A DNA stretch of 64,000 nt from Amaranthus tricolor (Eukaryota > Streptophyta > Magnoliopsida > Caryophyllales > Amaranthaceae), in contig NC_080063.1 of the NCBI RefSeq assembly GCF_026212465.1, positions 5,099,201 to 5,163,200 of the forward strand. Reading direction: 5' to 3'. Under the pieces are notes generated by a model. It was given only the letters and a program-made list of their open reading frames with translations. It searched no databases and had not been told where the DNA came from. The number at the start of each line of letters is the position of its first letter. Within the stretch, counting starts at the first letter, position 1. Positions 1 through 10,269 of the stretch are shown piece by piece. A program made the translations under genes and the position numbers.

Positions 1-1160
1 CCACAGGAAACTTACACTTCATCACTGCAGCACTAACCTGCATCCGACCAAAGTTTTATTTAGATGAATGCTAAGAGCTCTTCATATTAGCTGGTAATGG
101 TAAAGCTTCAAAAAAGAATGACTGTTCAGAAGACACGGAAGTTCGGATGACATGCATCAGTAGCTCTAACACACTAGTAAGTGGCACAATCTTGACAGCA
201 GAAAAATCAAATACGATCTACTGACACAGTTCAACATAAGCAGTTAAAAACAATATTTGCACGATGAATAAGTGTACTTACGTTACTTAACTTAGGTGAC
301 ATATCCAAAATGGAAAGCAATATATTTTTAGTTTTAATACAATTCTATTTTAAGATATAAAGAAACACGAGCCAGATATTTCAGCTTTTAAGAAACAAAT
401 TTTCAGTTCCGGAAATTATTCATAAAAAATATAATTAAGATTGTACATCGTGAACCTTATATTCAGCTTGCCCAAGAAAGAATTTGCAACGCACCACTCA
501 GTCCCAGAATTAATCAAACAGGAAACAAGAATCAAACAAGGTTCTTATGCAAGTAAAACCAGGTCTGAGAACAATGCAAGCATGCGCTTCTAATCTTTGT
601 CAGACAAACTAGACCGTAATGATTCAAAAAGAACAAAACATCAATGTGCATAACAGGTGCGAATGAAGTACTGGCCACTCATACTATTGAAGTAAGTACG
701 GCCATCCAATTAGGAAACTCATCCAAAGTTTGAAGGGGATTAGTAGTGAGCACTGCCTGATTAATTATAGTATTATAGTTGCCCCAAATTTTAATTTATA
801 TCTTTGGTCCTTTTTATGTGGAAGCTATCTGGGAGAAACAGTATGATGAAAGGAAAAAAAATGGAGGAAATACATGACAACAAAATTTCCCAAATATCTT
901 GCTTTCAGTTTCAGAAAAATAAAAGTGTTAATACTTAATCTGTCGGCAACAGAGAATTCCGAATCTAAGATGAATTTTAATTGCATGAACAATTGGTCAA
1001 ACACAAAGCGTATAAGCTGAGGGGGGAAGAGAAAAAAGACACTATTACTATAAAGCGATAATTTACGCATCTCAATTCTCAAATGCAGATGAAGTTCTAT
1101 AAGTAATCTATAAGGGCACCGTTACATAAACAGCAATTTTTGCACTATGCTGTAGAATGT
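1..1160. other. Non-coding AT-rich sequence
   Basis: No open frame here resembles a known protein. The only longer frame (825-1082, minus) is phenylalanine and leucine rich without a recognisable domain. I see no RNA gene or transposon end. The stretch lies about 2.5 kb downstream of the eIF3d stop codon. Confidence 0.4.
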
Positions 1161-1164
1161 TTAA

Positions 1165-1980
1165 AAATACCGTTAGGTGCACTAAGGCGCAAAAGGTCCT
1201 TGGAGCCTAGATGCAGAGCAAAAGTGCGGGCTTTTGAAGGTGAGGCGCACTTTTTTGGCTAATAAAAAAATCAATTTAAAAACATATTGATACTTAAAAT
1301 AAAATTTATTTATATTAAAATACTCCATACAAGCTTAAACAGTTCATTATCATTGCAAGAAGCATTCATTATCATTGTGGAAATACTCAAATGATAATTA
1401 TAAACACACTTTTAAATTACTTAAAAAAGTAAATCGTTTAGTTACTAATTATATAAAATTCAATTATGATGACAAATGAAAGGGCCGTTGAAGAAAGAAA
1501 CACAAATATAATACGATGACAAATAAAGCCGTTATTGAAAAACAAAATGAAAAGTCTTTAAAATAAAAAGAACAAAAATGGAGAAAAAGAGTAAAAGGGA
1601 ATTGTAAAAAAGATAAACATAAGAAAAAGATATTCAATTATAATGACAAATGAAAGTGTCGTTGAAGAAAGAAAAACAAATATAGTACGATGAAAAATAA
1701 AGCCGTTATTGAAAAAACAAAATGAAGAGTCTTTTAAAATAAAAAGAACAAAAAATAGAGAAAAAAAGTAAAAGGAAATAGTAAAATAAGATAAAACTTA
1801 AGAAAAAGATATTTTAGCACACCAACAGTTTGAACTTTTGGGCTTCTCTTGGACCTACTTTAGATTTACATTCAAAAGCCCCGCGTGAAGGTACCTAAAG
1901 CTAAACATCATACAGGAAGCGCAAAAGGCGCACGAGGCACAAAAGCGCAAAAGACGTGCCTCTTGTAATGGCTTCGACCT
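1165..1980. repeat. Probable non-autonomous repeat with GGCGCA-rich ends
   Basis: Both ends are unusually GC-rich for the area and carry repeated short words such as aaggcgcaaaag and gaggcgcac (about 1180-1255 and 1910-1970). The interior is strongly A-rich and holds a tandem duplication. A mobile element is likely, but I could not define terminal repeats or a target duplication, so class and exact ends are uncertain. Confidence 0.35.
1461..1813. repeat. Two-copy ~175-bp tandem duplication
   Basis: Copy 1 (1461-1634) and copy 2 (1635-1813) both begin with caatta(t/a)(g/a)atgacaaatgaaag and both end in aagaaaaagatatt. They differ by scattered substitutions and small A-run indels, so the duplication is not recent. 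Confidence 0.8.
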
Positions 1981-1989
1981 GACCTGCAC

Positions 1990-3649
1990 ACTCGAAACGT
2001 TTTTTTTTTTTGGTTACCTATGTGTGCCTTGCATCCAATTTTTACATTTAAGACTATGAAAAGCCCATGTAAATCACAAGCGAACCATTGAGTTACAACT
2101 TATGAGACACCTAAATATCTGAAATTAGAGCAACTTTGAATAATCAACACATGTATGTATGGAGCATACCCAACTCACAAGCAACTAAGTTTAACTCAAT
2201 CATGATTGGTTATAGTGAGCTCAATTTGAGTTCTAGCTCAAACAATTTGTGAGCATGCCTTTCAATCCAAGAAGAAACAAATGTTATACGATCAAGAATG
2301 GACCGGAGATAGTGATTCAACAAAAAGGGCAATCATATCGATGCTAAAAAATCAATGGGGTATCACCTTTGAAAAACTATAACTATAGTTCTTCCCTGTT
2401 CGTTATGTACTTATGGGTAGCAAACATGTAGTAAAAGAGAAATAAGACAAGCCAGCGAGGAAAACTAAAGAATCTGGACCGCAAATACAGCCCTATAAGA
2501 AAACCGAAAGACCAGATATCAAACAAATCTTTGCTTCAAATAAATTATATCCTAGTTACCTCAATCAACCTCCAGTAATAAAATGGTGGACAACAAGAAA
2601 AAACTTTATTCACAACACTCGACTTCAGCCATAATAAGACAGAACTAATCATATATGTACAAGTACTAAAACATGACTTAAGAGGACACCAATATTGTAA
2701 ATTAAAAAAATGAAATCCTCACTTGCATAAATTTACAAATTCAATAGCACTGTAAGGAAAGAGAGCAATCAAATGGTGGAAAGTAATAAAAGTAAATGCA
2801 AAAATGTTTGCTGAAAGATTCATTCTAAAAACTAATTGAACAACCAAGTTCCAAAGAAGAGCGAATCACACAAAGAACGATATCACACATGCGGGAAAGG
2901 AAATTCTAGATGAAACAAATGGTGGTATGGTAGTGAAAAAAACAATGTAGTGGAATGAAGTGAAAGTCAAAAAAACAGAGAACGTTATTTAGTTTGGAAC
3001 ATGTTGGGAGTCAGGAAAACATTGCGTTGAAAAACAAGGAAACCAAAACCAAAACAAAACAAGTGGTATGTTTGACAAAGTTGAAAGTGTGCACAAAGGC
3101 ATACAACACTCCAGAGAAAGAGATTTTACTAGGAAATCTTTAAGGAAGGATCTTAGTAGGGTGAAGTGTGGAAGAAAATACAACAAATAATCCTCAAAAA
3201 CATCAGCAAACAGAAACAAGTTGTAACCTAATGCTAAAATTTCAACACCCAAGTTATTGAGACTCCTAAAGCCATAACTTGTAGTGGTCAGAGATTTGTC
3301 AAAAGATCATAGATGGTTGCATTATACAGGATCTCAAATACCCGTAAAATCTTTTAGATCGATACACATTTAAAGGTACAGTAGGCACAAGACATGATCA
3401 GATGAGGGCTAGCAAAGAACAGAATAGCATACAGAACAGATACACCCTTTACTTCTAAGGCAACAAAGAAAGAACAAAGCAAGCACTTACAAATAAACAT
3501 GGAAAACCTTAGCACACAATTATTAAAAGGCTAACTAGGAAGTATAGAATTTTGACAATTAATAATCCTAATGAAAAACTAAAGAAAGAAAACATGGATG
3601 AGCACAATTCAGTAGATATCAATAAGCTCGATTAGAATCTATACCCTTT
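1990..3649. other. Non-coding sequence downstream of eIF3d
   Basis: This interval follows the eIF3d stop codon on the minus strand, so its upper part should contain the 3' UTR and polyadenylation signals of that gene. No other coding region is supported. The frame at 2989-3252 (minus) is low-complexity and unconvincing. Confidence 0.4.
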
Positions 3650-5401
3650 CTAAGGCACAGCAGTAATCTCTTTATCCTCAACATCAGTAGCAGCTACACT
3701 AATCTCAGAAGAGATAGCAGTGGCAGCATCTTCAGTCGGAGGTTGCGCTTGCTCATCTTCCGGCAAAGGCTCCTCAACATAATCATTCTCAAAAGCATCA
3801 GCAGGCACCTCATAAATCCTAACTTGTGGTTTTGCAGGGTCTTTGACCAACACATATTTACCCTCATCCAACTTCATACAAAAATCAACAATAGTCTTAA
3901 CAATGCCCCACATATTCGACATATTCAGATTAATCTGAGAGGCGAAATCCCTGGGCTTGTGCCCAACAACACCCAAAATCACATGATTAAAATGATCCCT
4001 AGGATGAACCCTAGAAACATACCCCAATTTCATTGTATCAGCACCAGCCAAAAGAGCCTGAGCAGTCCACTTAGCCATCTTATTAGCGTTATTCTTCAAC
4101 TCAGTAGCCAAAACAGCTCCTCTTTGAGTCTCCAGCTTCTGCCTCCAATCGACACCGGTATACTTAGAATCAAATTCATTCAAAGCATTCAATGTCAAAA
4201 ACTGTTTCTGATTATTAACCTCTAACACACTCTGTAACTCACATCTAGCAACCAAATACATTTCATTATCAAGCTTCCATCTTCTGTACCTATACCCAGC
4301 AGAAGCAACCTCTTCACCTTCATTGGCAAAAGGATTAGGCTCATCAAAAGTAACCTTCCTCCCATCTCTAACCAAAACTTGTTGAGAGAAATTCTGGTTG
4401 ATATAAGCAGCTTCAACACTCAAAGAATAAGCTGAATTGATATCTTCCTTCAATTCCGGAAGAGGCTCTTGAGAAGTTTCATTAACAGACAACAAATCCA
4501 ATTGAGACCCGTCTCTTTTATCAAAAAACAGCTTGTTTCCAACCCTTTGAATCACAATATCCCAACTGTAAACACTCCTCGATGCACACATCAATGTCGA
4601 TAAAATTGCATCAGTAGCAAAAACCGTTGCTTTATCCTCATTAGCAAGCCTCCTAATTACCGGATCATCAGTTGTAGTAACTTTGAAAAAGTTCCGATTC
4701 TTAAACCTCTCAAGTCTTCGCTCATTCTTAGGTGTAAGACGATCGTAAGATCGATCATAGGGTTCAAGTGCACCACAGAACAGAAGATCTTCAGGTTCAG
4801 GAACATTAAATGCAAGCTTGGTGAAAGTTGAAAAGGGAATCTGTTCAAGCATGTTCCATTCAGGTTGAATTTCAACAGACGATTTGAAAACAGCGGCTTC
4901 ACGACGTTGCCCACCACCAGCACGATTCATGTGATAGAGGCGATCACGACGAGCGCGTTCTTTCTCAGCTTCGCGCTTACGAGCTTCGACTTCTTCGTCA
5001 CGACGCTGAGGAAGGTGGCGTGAAGGGTTGTTGTGGTGGTGATTGAATCGCCATTTAGGGCCAAATTTAGGGCGAGGAGGAGGCTTACCGTCAACAAGAC
5101 GAAAAGAGGAATCTTCATCGGCGGCTAGGGTTGCAGCGAATGAATCATCTCCGGTGAAATCAAAAACGGAATCGGAGATGTTGTTGCGGCGATTTGAAAG
5201 GTTGTTGAGATTGCGAGTCCAATCAGCGATACGGCCGAGTTTGTCAGAGCGTGAGAAAGGGGCGAAGGGGACATTGACGGGGATGGTGGGGGAGGAGAGT
5301 GAAGGGTTCGGGTTAGTTGTGGTAGATGAGGTGGCTTCAGGAGGTCCCCAACCGTCGGGGTTGAAGGGAACGAAGCCGACTTCGAAGGTTGAGGAAGCCA
5401 T
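3650..5401 (-). CDS. TIF3D1: Eukaryotic translation initiation factor 3 subunit D (eIF3d)
   Basis: An intact, intronless 583-codon frame encodes eIF3d, the cap-binding subunit of the eIF3 complex that recruits mRNA to the 40S ribosome in the cytoplasm. The start is fixed by the conserved eIF3d N-terminus: MASSTFEVGFVPFNPDGWGPP carries the FNPDGWGPP signature a few residues in. A basic region near residues 115-155 (KFGPKWRFN, then an Arg/Glu-rich stretch) matches the known RNA-contacting part. Residues ~170-540 form the conserved cap-binding core, including GALEPYDRSYDRLTPK and the VHPRDHFNHVILG block. The C-terminus is acidic (EEPLPEDEQAQPPTEDA), as is usual for the family. The length is close to plant orthologues. 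The Mutator-like element at 5598-14400 begins about 200 bp upstream of the ATG, so the native promoter is either very short or partly supplied by the transposon end. Symbol by homology to the Arabidopsis gene. Confidence 0.95.
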   Translation of the reverse strand: MASSTFEVGFVPFNPDGWGPPEATSSTTTNPNPSLSSPTIPVNVPFAPFSRSDKLGRIADWTRNLNNLSNRRNNISDSVFDFTGDDSFAATLAADEDSSFRLVDGKPPPRPKFGPKWRFNHHHNNPSRHLPQRRDEEVEARKREAEKERARRDRLYHMNRAGGGQRREAAVFKSSVEIQPEWNMLEQIPFSTFTKLAFNVPEPEDLLFCGALEPYDRSYDRLTPKNERRLERFKNRNFFKVTTTDDPVIRRLANEDKATVFATDAILSTLMCASRSVYSWDIVIQRVGNKLFFDKRDGSQLDLLSVNETSQEPLPELKEDINSAYSLSVEAAYINQNFSQQVLVRDGRKVTFDEPNPFANEGEEVASAGYRYRRWKLDNEMYLVARCELQSVLEVNNQKQFLTLNALNEFDSKYTGVDWRQKLETQRGAVLATELKNNANKMAKWTAQALLAGADTMKLGYVSRVHPRDHFNHVILGVVGHKPRDFASQINLNMSNMWGIVKTIVDFCMKLDEGKYVLVKDPAKPQVRIYEVPADAFENDYVEEPLPEDEQAQPPTEDAATAISSEISVAATDVEDKEITAVP

Positions 5402-5454
5402 TGTTGATGATGGGAGAGAAAAATGGAGAAATGTAGGTTTTATGTGAGCAGAAA

Positions 5455-5465
5455 AAACCCTAGGG
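5455..5465 (-). promoter_or_regulatory. Telo-box-like motif upstream of eIF3d
   Basis: The motif AAACCCTAGGG (plus-strand reading) lies about 55-65 bp upstream of the eIF3d start codon. A GGGCC-containing, site-II-like word follows at about 5490. Telo-boxes paired with site II elements are known features of plant translation-machinery genes, which fits the downstream gene. Function is inferred from position and motif only. Confidence 0.5.
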
Positions 5466-5712
5466 AAGTAGACAAGTACGGAAGATAAAAGGGCCGTTTC
5501 TATGGATTGGGAATTTTGCTCTTGTGCATGGATTTGGGAATTGGACTTCTTAATGGGTTTAAATTTAGAATTGAATTTTTTGGGTTTGAAAATTAGAGAA
5601 AATTTGAAAAAATAAGATTATTTAACAACTTAATTTCAAAAATAAGCTTTGTGAAAATTTATTTCCTAAAATAAGCTTCTGTACATCCAAACTTAGCCTC
5701 GGGTAAAATCGC

Positions 5713-5782
5713 TGTTACTAACAGCGAAAGAGGAAAAAAAAAATTAAAAGGCCAAAGTCGCTATTAGTAACAGCGACTTTGG
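5713..5782. repeat. Paired hairpins in the left MULE TIR
   Basis: Two short palindromes, one around cgctgttactaacagcg and one around gtcgctattagtaacagcgac, lie about 30 bp apart with an A-rich spacer. The second is part of a larger near-perfect foldback: aaaggccaaagtcg against cgactttggcctttt. The right TIR (14221-14290) holds the same pair in mirror order. Confidence 0.75.
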
Positions 5783-5874
5783 CCTTTTAATTTTTTTTTT
5801 TATGAACTAAAGTAGCCGTTGTTAATTAGAAAAATACCCGTTAGGAACTTGAAAATAGTCGTTGTAATGATGCT

Positions 5875-5884
5875 CTATAAATAG
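5875..5884 (+). promoter_or_regulatory. TATA box inside the MULE, upstream of the GRF-like ORF
   Basis: The word CTATAAATAG is a canonical plant TATA box. It lies just inside the MULE left end and about 170 bp upstream of the ATG at 6053. A GT-rich leader and a possible leader intron ending in ttatgtag precede that ATG. It is a plausible transposon-internal promoter. Confidence 0.5.
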
Positions 5885-6052
5885 CTCCATCATTTCCCAT
5901 ACTTCATTATATCCATTCTACATCATTCTTCTTCTTTACAATCAATTTTTAAAGGTAACATAAGGTATTATGTTAGTTTTACTCTCAATTTATAAATGTT
6001 AATACTTTTTTTGAAAGCTCACTTACGTTATTATATTATATGTATTATGTAG

Positions 6053-6328
6053 ATGTCAAAGGAGCATTGTATTGAAGAGTTTTGTGATTGTTGTTATGAA
6101 GTTAAGATTAATACAGATTGGAGCGACTTCGATCCTGGGCGTGATTTTGTTGCTTATCCTTTCTACTTGGTTGAAGGATTAGGATGCACATACTTTAGAT
6201 GGATTGATCCGGAGGGTACCAAATGGCAGAGATACCTAATAATACGGCTTGAAAAAGAAAAACAAGAGCTTAAAGATGAGGATTGTAATCTCAAGAGACA
6301 AATAAATGATATGGCACATAGGAAATAA
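6053..6328 (+). CDS. Short GRF-type zinc-finger-like protein, MULE-borne
   Basis: A 91-codon frame has the layout of a plant GRF-type zinc finger: CDCC near residue 11, DPGRDF in the middle and GCTYFRWIDPE after it. A charged helical or coiled-coil tail (LEKEKQELKDEDCNLKRQ) follows. In GRF fingers the third metal ligand is a Cys before Pro in the block after GR.F. Here that position reads AYP, so a ligand appears lost and the domain is probably degenerate. GRF proteins bind nucleic acid in other contexts. Small GRF/coiled-coil ORFs are common passengers in plant transposons. It sits inside the MULE between the left TIR and the mobile-domain pseudogene, which is transcribed towards it. It may be a remnant and expression is unproven. 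Confidence 0.55.
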   Translation: MSKEHCIEEFCDCCYEVKINTDWSDFDPGRDFVAYPFYLVEGLGCTYFRWIDPEGTKWQRYLIIRLEKEKQELKDEDCNLKRQINDMAHRK

Positions 6329-6557
6329 GAGACTGAAAAGATTATGAGAAAGTTTAAGAAGCAATCTTAGTTAGCATCGGTGGTTTAAGTTAACGAATGA
6401 ATTATGTAATTTGATATGTATTCATTGAACATGAATGAAATATATACGATAAAAATATATACATCTACATATATATTACAATTTATACACAAAAGACCAA
6501 ATGTTACAAATATTGAGTATGTACAAATGTTCAATATATACAAACAGTATTCTAATG

Positions 6558-8575
6558 CTAATCCTCCTCCTGTACCCTGTCTAACTGTGACGGTTTACGA
6601 CGCCTCCTACGATAGTAAGAGGCCGTCGCATGACGCTCGGGTAGGGGAGGTGATTGATAATGTGATGATGTGGCACCTTGTGAGGACCCGGCACCGTAGT
6701 CCGGGCACGTTAAGTCAACCTCCTCAAGATGAACGTCGGGGTGATGAAGAGATGACTCGTACTCGTACGTAGTGGTGTGGGGTGCAATCACTTCCGGAAA
6801 TGAAGTGTTGAAACTGCGTGCCTAGGAGTATGCCTTGGGCAATCTCCCGTACGAACTCCTCTTGGGAGGAGCTGATGACTGATGCAATGCCTTGTGCCTG
6901 CAGTAAGACTTAAGTATTAATGAAATGTATAACGTGTAAGTTGTATGGATAATAATCAATGTTGAAGAATACTTACAAAGTGCGTCATCGTCGGTGCTGC
7001 GGGAGCGTACTGGGCTATCGCCATGATACCTCATGGTGTCATCCATCGACGAGTGATGGAGAGGAACCACGGCATGTAATCCGCCGTAGTAGGTGCGCCT
7101 GCAGTGTCGATCGGCGCACCTTGGGCTAGCAGCTCTAGCCTATGCTCCCAACGAGTGACATGGCGCCAGTTGACCTCCAGCCAATTCTTGGGATCCCGAC
7201 CCTTACGAGAGTGGTGGAGCTCCGCCTCTATGTCACATGGCGGCGGGATGCCCTGTACCATCCCAAATTGGCGCAGTACACGCTCAGGGAGATGCACTTC
7301 GACTATGTCGAAGCAGATCAGAGGTAAAGATGCTCTCCACGCCCCTGACAATATGCCCGAGTGCTGAGGCAATGCAGCGTATGCCTCAACGGGGTAAGGG
7401 TCCCATCAAAACTAAACGTGAAAATTCGATTAATAAATTACGCAATGTGATAGTTACAAAACAAGTTGTAGAGAAGTTGTTACCTGGTCAGCTCGTAGTA
7501 GATCGAGTTGATCGCGGTAGAACCCCACGCCCGATGCAGTGTGGGTCCTTGTTCGTCTTTCAAAGGACCACCGCGATCCATATGGCACATGCGGGGAGGA
7601 AGCAGTGGTGGCGCAAATGCACCACGTCCCACACTCCGCAACAGTTGACCAAAGAGAACATGCTCCCACGCCCAAAGCTATGAATTACCATTATAAGTAA
7701 GTAAAAGAAACACAAAAATATATAATAAATGAAACAAAACGGTAACATGTAAACTTAGTATTACTTACAGAATAATCAGGGGCCCAGCGATCTCCTTCAC
7801 GTTCTTCCATGAAGCTTCACAAAGTCTCCTGTACAGATACGCTAGGGCTGCTGAACCCCAGCTGTACCCGGAGATGACCTCCCATGGCGCATCAAGCAAC
7901 GTCAAGCACAATAGTTGTACCCGGTTGCCAGTCTTGTCGGAGAACAAGACAGCACCAATCAGATAAAAGAGCTACGCCCTAGCGTATCTCTCAACGATGG
8001 CTTCATCAGCACCTTCAGGGAGGTGCGAGAAGTTTTGTGCATGTACGCGCAGGCTACTCCCTTTAGTTACCTCTGCCGGAGGTCGGACTCCTAATAGTCT
8101 ATGGACTTTGTCTTGCCAGCTTTCGAATTAACGTCCATCGATGCACACGGCATGTCCCTCGATGGGAAGCTGTGTAAGCACAGCTACGTCAAGTAACGTG
8201 ACGGTAGCCTCACCTGTAGGTAGGTGGAAGGTATGAGTCTATTGGCGTCACCGCTCGACTAAAGTTGTGACTAGCGCCCGATCGACTCTCCCGTACGCGA
8301 TCAGGTGGAAGTCATGCAACCTCGCAAGCTGAACGTACGAGACGATTCGTGCGTCAATCGCCCACGGAGCTGAATCGGGATGCCTGGTGTATATGGTATC
8401 CGTGTCGGACACCTAAATCCAAATATTATGTTAGCTTCAAGTTAAAGTATCATGAAGTAATATATTCAAAAGGTGTAAGTTCAATAACCTGTACATCCCA
8501 TAGCACACTGCTCCTATGATTTGCCTGCATCGTAAGGACACTAGGGTCGAGAGGGCCTGGAGCTGCTGGATCCAT
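6558..8575 (-). pseudogene. Plant mobile domain (PMD / MAIN-like) gene, decayed
   Basis: Read on the minus strand, this is a five-exon gene of the family often annotated 'serine/threonine-protein phosphatase 7 long form homolog' (PMD, PF10536). Approximate exons are 8489-8575, 7769-8412, 7484-7677, 6977-7406 and 6558-6897. The start, MDPAAPGPLDPSVLT, is typical. Further family blocks are HLPTGEATVTLLDVAVL, an LWAWEHVLFGQL-like block in exon 3, VHLPERVLRQFGMVQGIPP and YMPWFLSITRRW in exon 4, and an Arg-rich C-terminus. Exon 2 has several in-frame stops (two where the family has Trp or a neighbouring residue near 8245, and others near 8130 and 7980), and the exon 3/4 join is out of frame. The copy is therefore broken. 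PMD genes are known passengers of MULEs, and the location inside the MULE TIRs fits this. Confidence 0.8.
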
Positions 8576-8587
8576 CTCTGCCGCAAT

Positions 8588-8884
8588 TCAACAATAACTA
8601 GGGGTAGACCTTGAATAATCCCACATTGCATCTATAGCCTCCTCATCCTCAACCGGAAAAGCTGACAAATCTCCACTAAGATTGTACTTAAAACTTAAAT
8701 TAACAATACTTCTTGTAGTGTCAATGCCAATCTTAGAGCATATAAAATGTTTAAATTCATTCAAATCCATGTATGAGTTGCATGCAAACAGTTTACGTCT
8801 TCCCCCAACATACTTAACGTTGTTACTAGTTGATTGAATTGAACCATTCCAGAAGCATACAACAATCACACGAAATGAATCCAA
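8588..8884 (-). pseudogene. mudrA N-terminal-like fragment
   Basis: A 98-codon frame resembles the N-terminal, PB1-like region found ahead of the transposase core in plant MuDR proteins. It has a hydrophobic strand (VIVVCFWNGSI), a YVGGRR turn, the block MDLNEFKHFICSKIGI, and the acidic PVEDEEAIDAMWDY block. No downstream transposase domain follows. The next recognisable coding sequence is the PMD gene, so either the transposase body was lost or the piece was captured. Confidence 0.5.
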
Positions 8885-9352
8885 TTCTACAACAATACAT
8901 ACAAAATCAACATCACCATCACGTTCATAAATATATTACCACTATAGATGACATACATTTTAAAATCAACAACAAATTCATGAACAAACAACCTCATTAT
9001 GAAGATCACTATATATGACATACATTTTCAAATCAACAACAAATAAAAAAATTTATAATAAAAACGTACCTCAATAAGCTGTAGATCAACAAGAAGTAGT
9101 AAATTGGAAGTTTATGAACCTACATTTATGTGAAAGTTGGTTAAAAGTTTGTAAACCCTAATTTTTCGAAAATGGAAAAAACACAAAAAAAATCGTACCT
9201 TAGGGCAATGTAGGAAAATGACAGAACTAATTAGTGGTACAAACTTGGAATTTGATGAGTTTAGTTGAAGGATTGAATGTGATTTTAAAGGAGGAAAGAA
9301 GAAGAGAACTCGTAAGTGTGGCAAAGCGAAAACAAACACTAGTGGAAAAAAC

Positions 9353-9600
9353 CTCGTTTGCTGCGGTTTTTTGGCCATTTTTTGCTGCGATTTTGGCCCC
9401 CAGCAATAGTGATAGCAGCAAATGTACTACTTTAAATGCTGCGGTTAAAAACCGCAGCAAATAAGAGCATTATTTGCTGCGGTCAGAGGCAAAATCGCAG
9501 CAAATAAGGTGGGGTATTTGCTGCGATCAGGGGCATAACCGCAGCAAATAAGTGGCATTATTTGCTGCGGTTATGCCCCTAACCGGAGCAAATACTTATA
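9353..9600. repeat. Subterminal TTTGCTGCGGTT motif array, left end of CACTA 1
   Basis: At least eight copies of (a)tttgctgcggt(t) occur in alternating orientation, giving paired foldbacks such as gctgcggttaaaaaccgcagc. Subterminal arrays like this are the binding sites for TNPA-type proteins in known CACTA elements. The role here is inferred. Confidence 0.8.
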
Positions 9601-9757
9601 TTTTTTTTTCTTTTTCCGTTTTATCCTTATAATAATCCAATAATAATACAATGTAATAATAACAGTGATTAATCCAATGATAATCACATATAATCAACAA
9701 TAATCTCTTTGTAATAATAAACTCTCGCTCGTATATATATAATATAATATTATGTAC

Positions 9758-9915
<158 letters not shown>

Positions 9916-9956
9916 CATTAAAGTATAAAAAATAATCTATAATAATTACAATTTAT

Positions 9957-10250
9957 CAAGGACAAATATTAGCAAGATACGCGGCAATCTTGTCTTTTAA
10001 TTCGCGCATCTCGCCACTTCTCAAAGGACATGTTTCCCTCGGAATGTCGTTTAAAACCTATAATATAATATAAAAATAAAAGATTAATATAGAAACATAT
10101 TTTACCAATAATATATTTAATTAAGAACGTAACAAATACTTACGGCATCTATATTTTCGACTCCAAACTCCTTCACGGATTGTATAATATCGTCCATATA
10201 CTTCAGCGCATAGTAGCCGCAGTCAACAGAAGAAGAAGGTTGTTGAAAGC
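9957..10250 (-). pseudogene. Last two exons of a Ulp1/C48 protease (CACTA 1 copy)
   Basis: The minus-strand reading gives exon 10143-10250 with QQPSSSVDCGYYALKYMHDII, the C48 block holding the catalytic Cys. A C-terminal exon near 9957-10060 follows, ending in KIAAYLANICP-stop. The His and Asp of the triad lie in exons that are absent from this deleted copy, so no active protease can be made. Confidence 0.8.
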
Positions 10251-10269
10251 ACTAAGAGAAAATAGATGT

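Noticed and set aside
3743..4225. Frames opposite the eIF3d gene (3743-4225, 5043-5447 plus; 4222-5118 minus)
   Set aside because: They overlap an intact, conserved gene in other frames and have no domain of their own.
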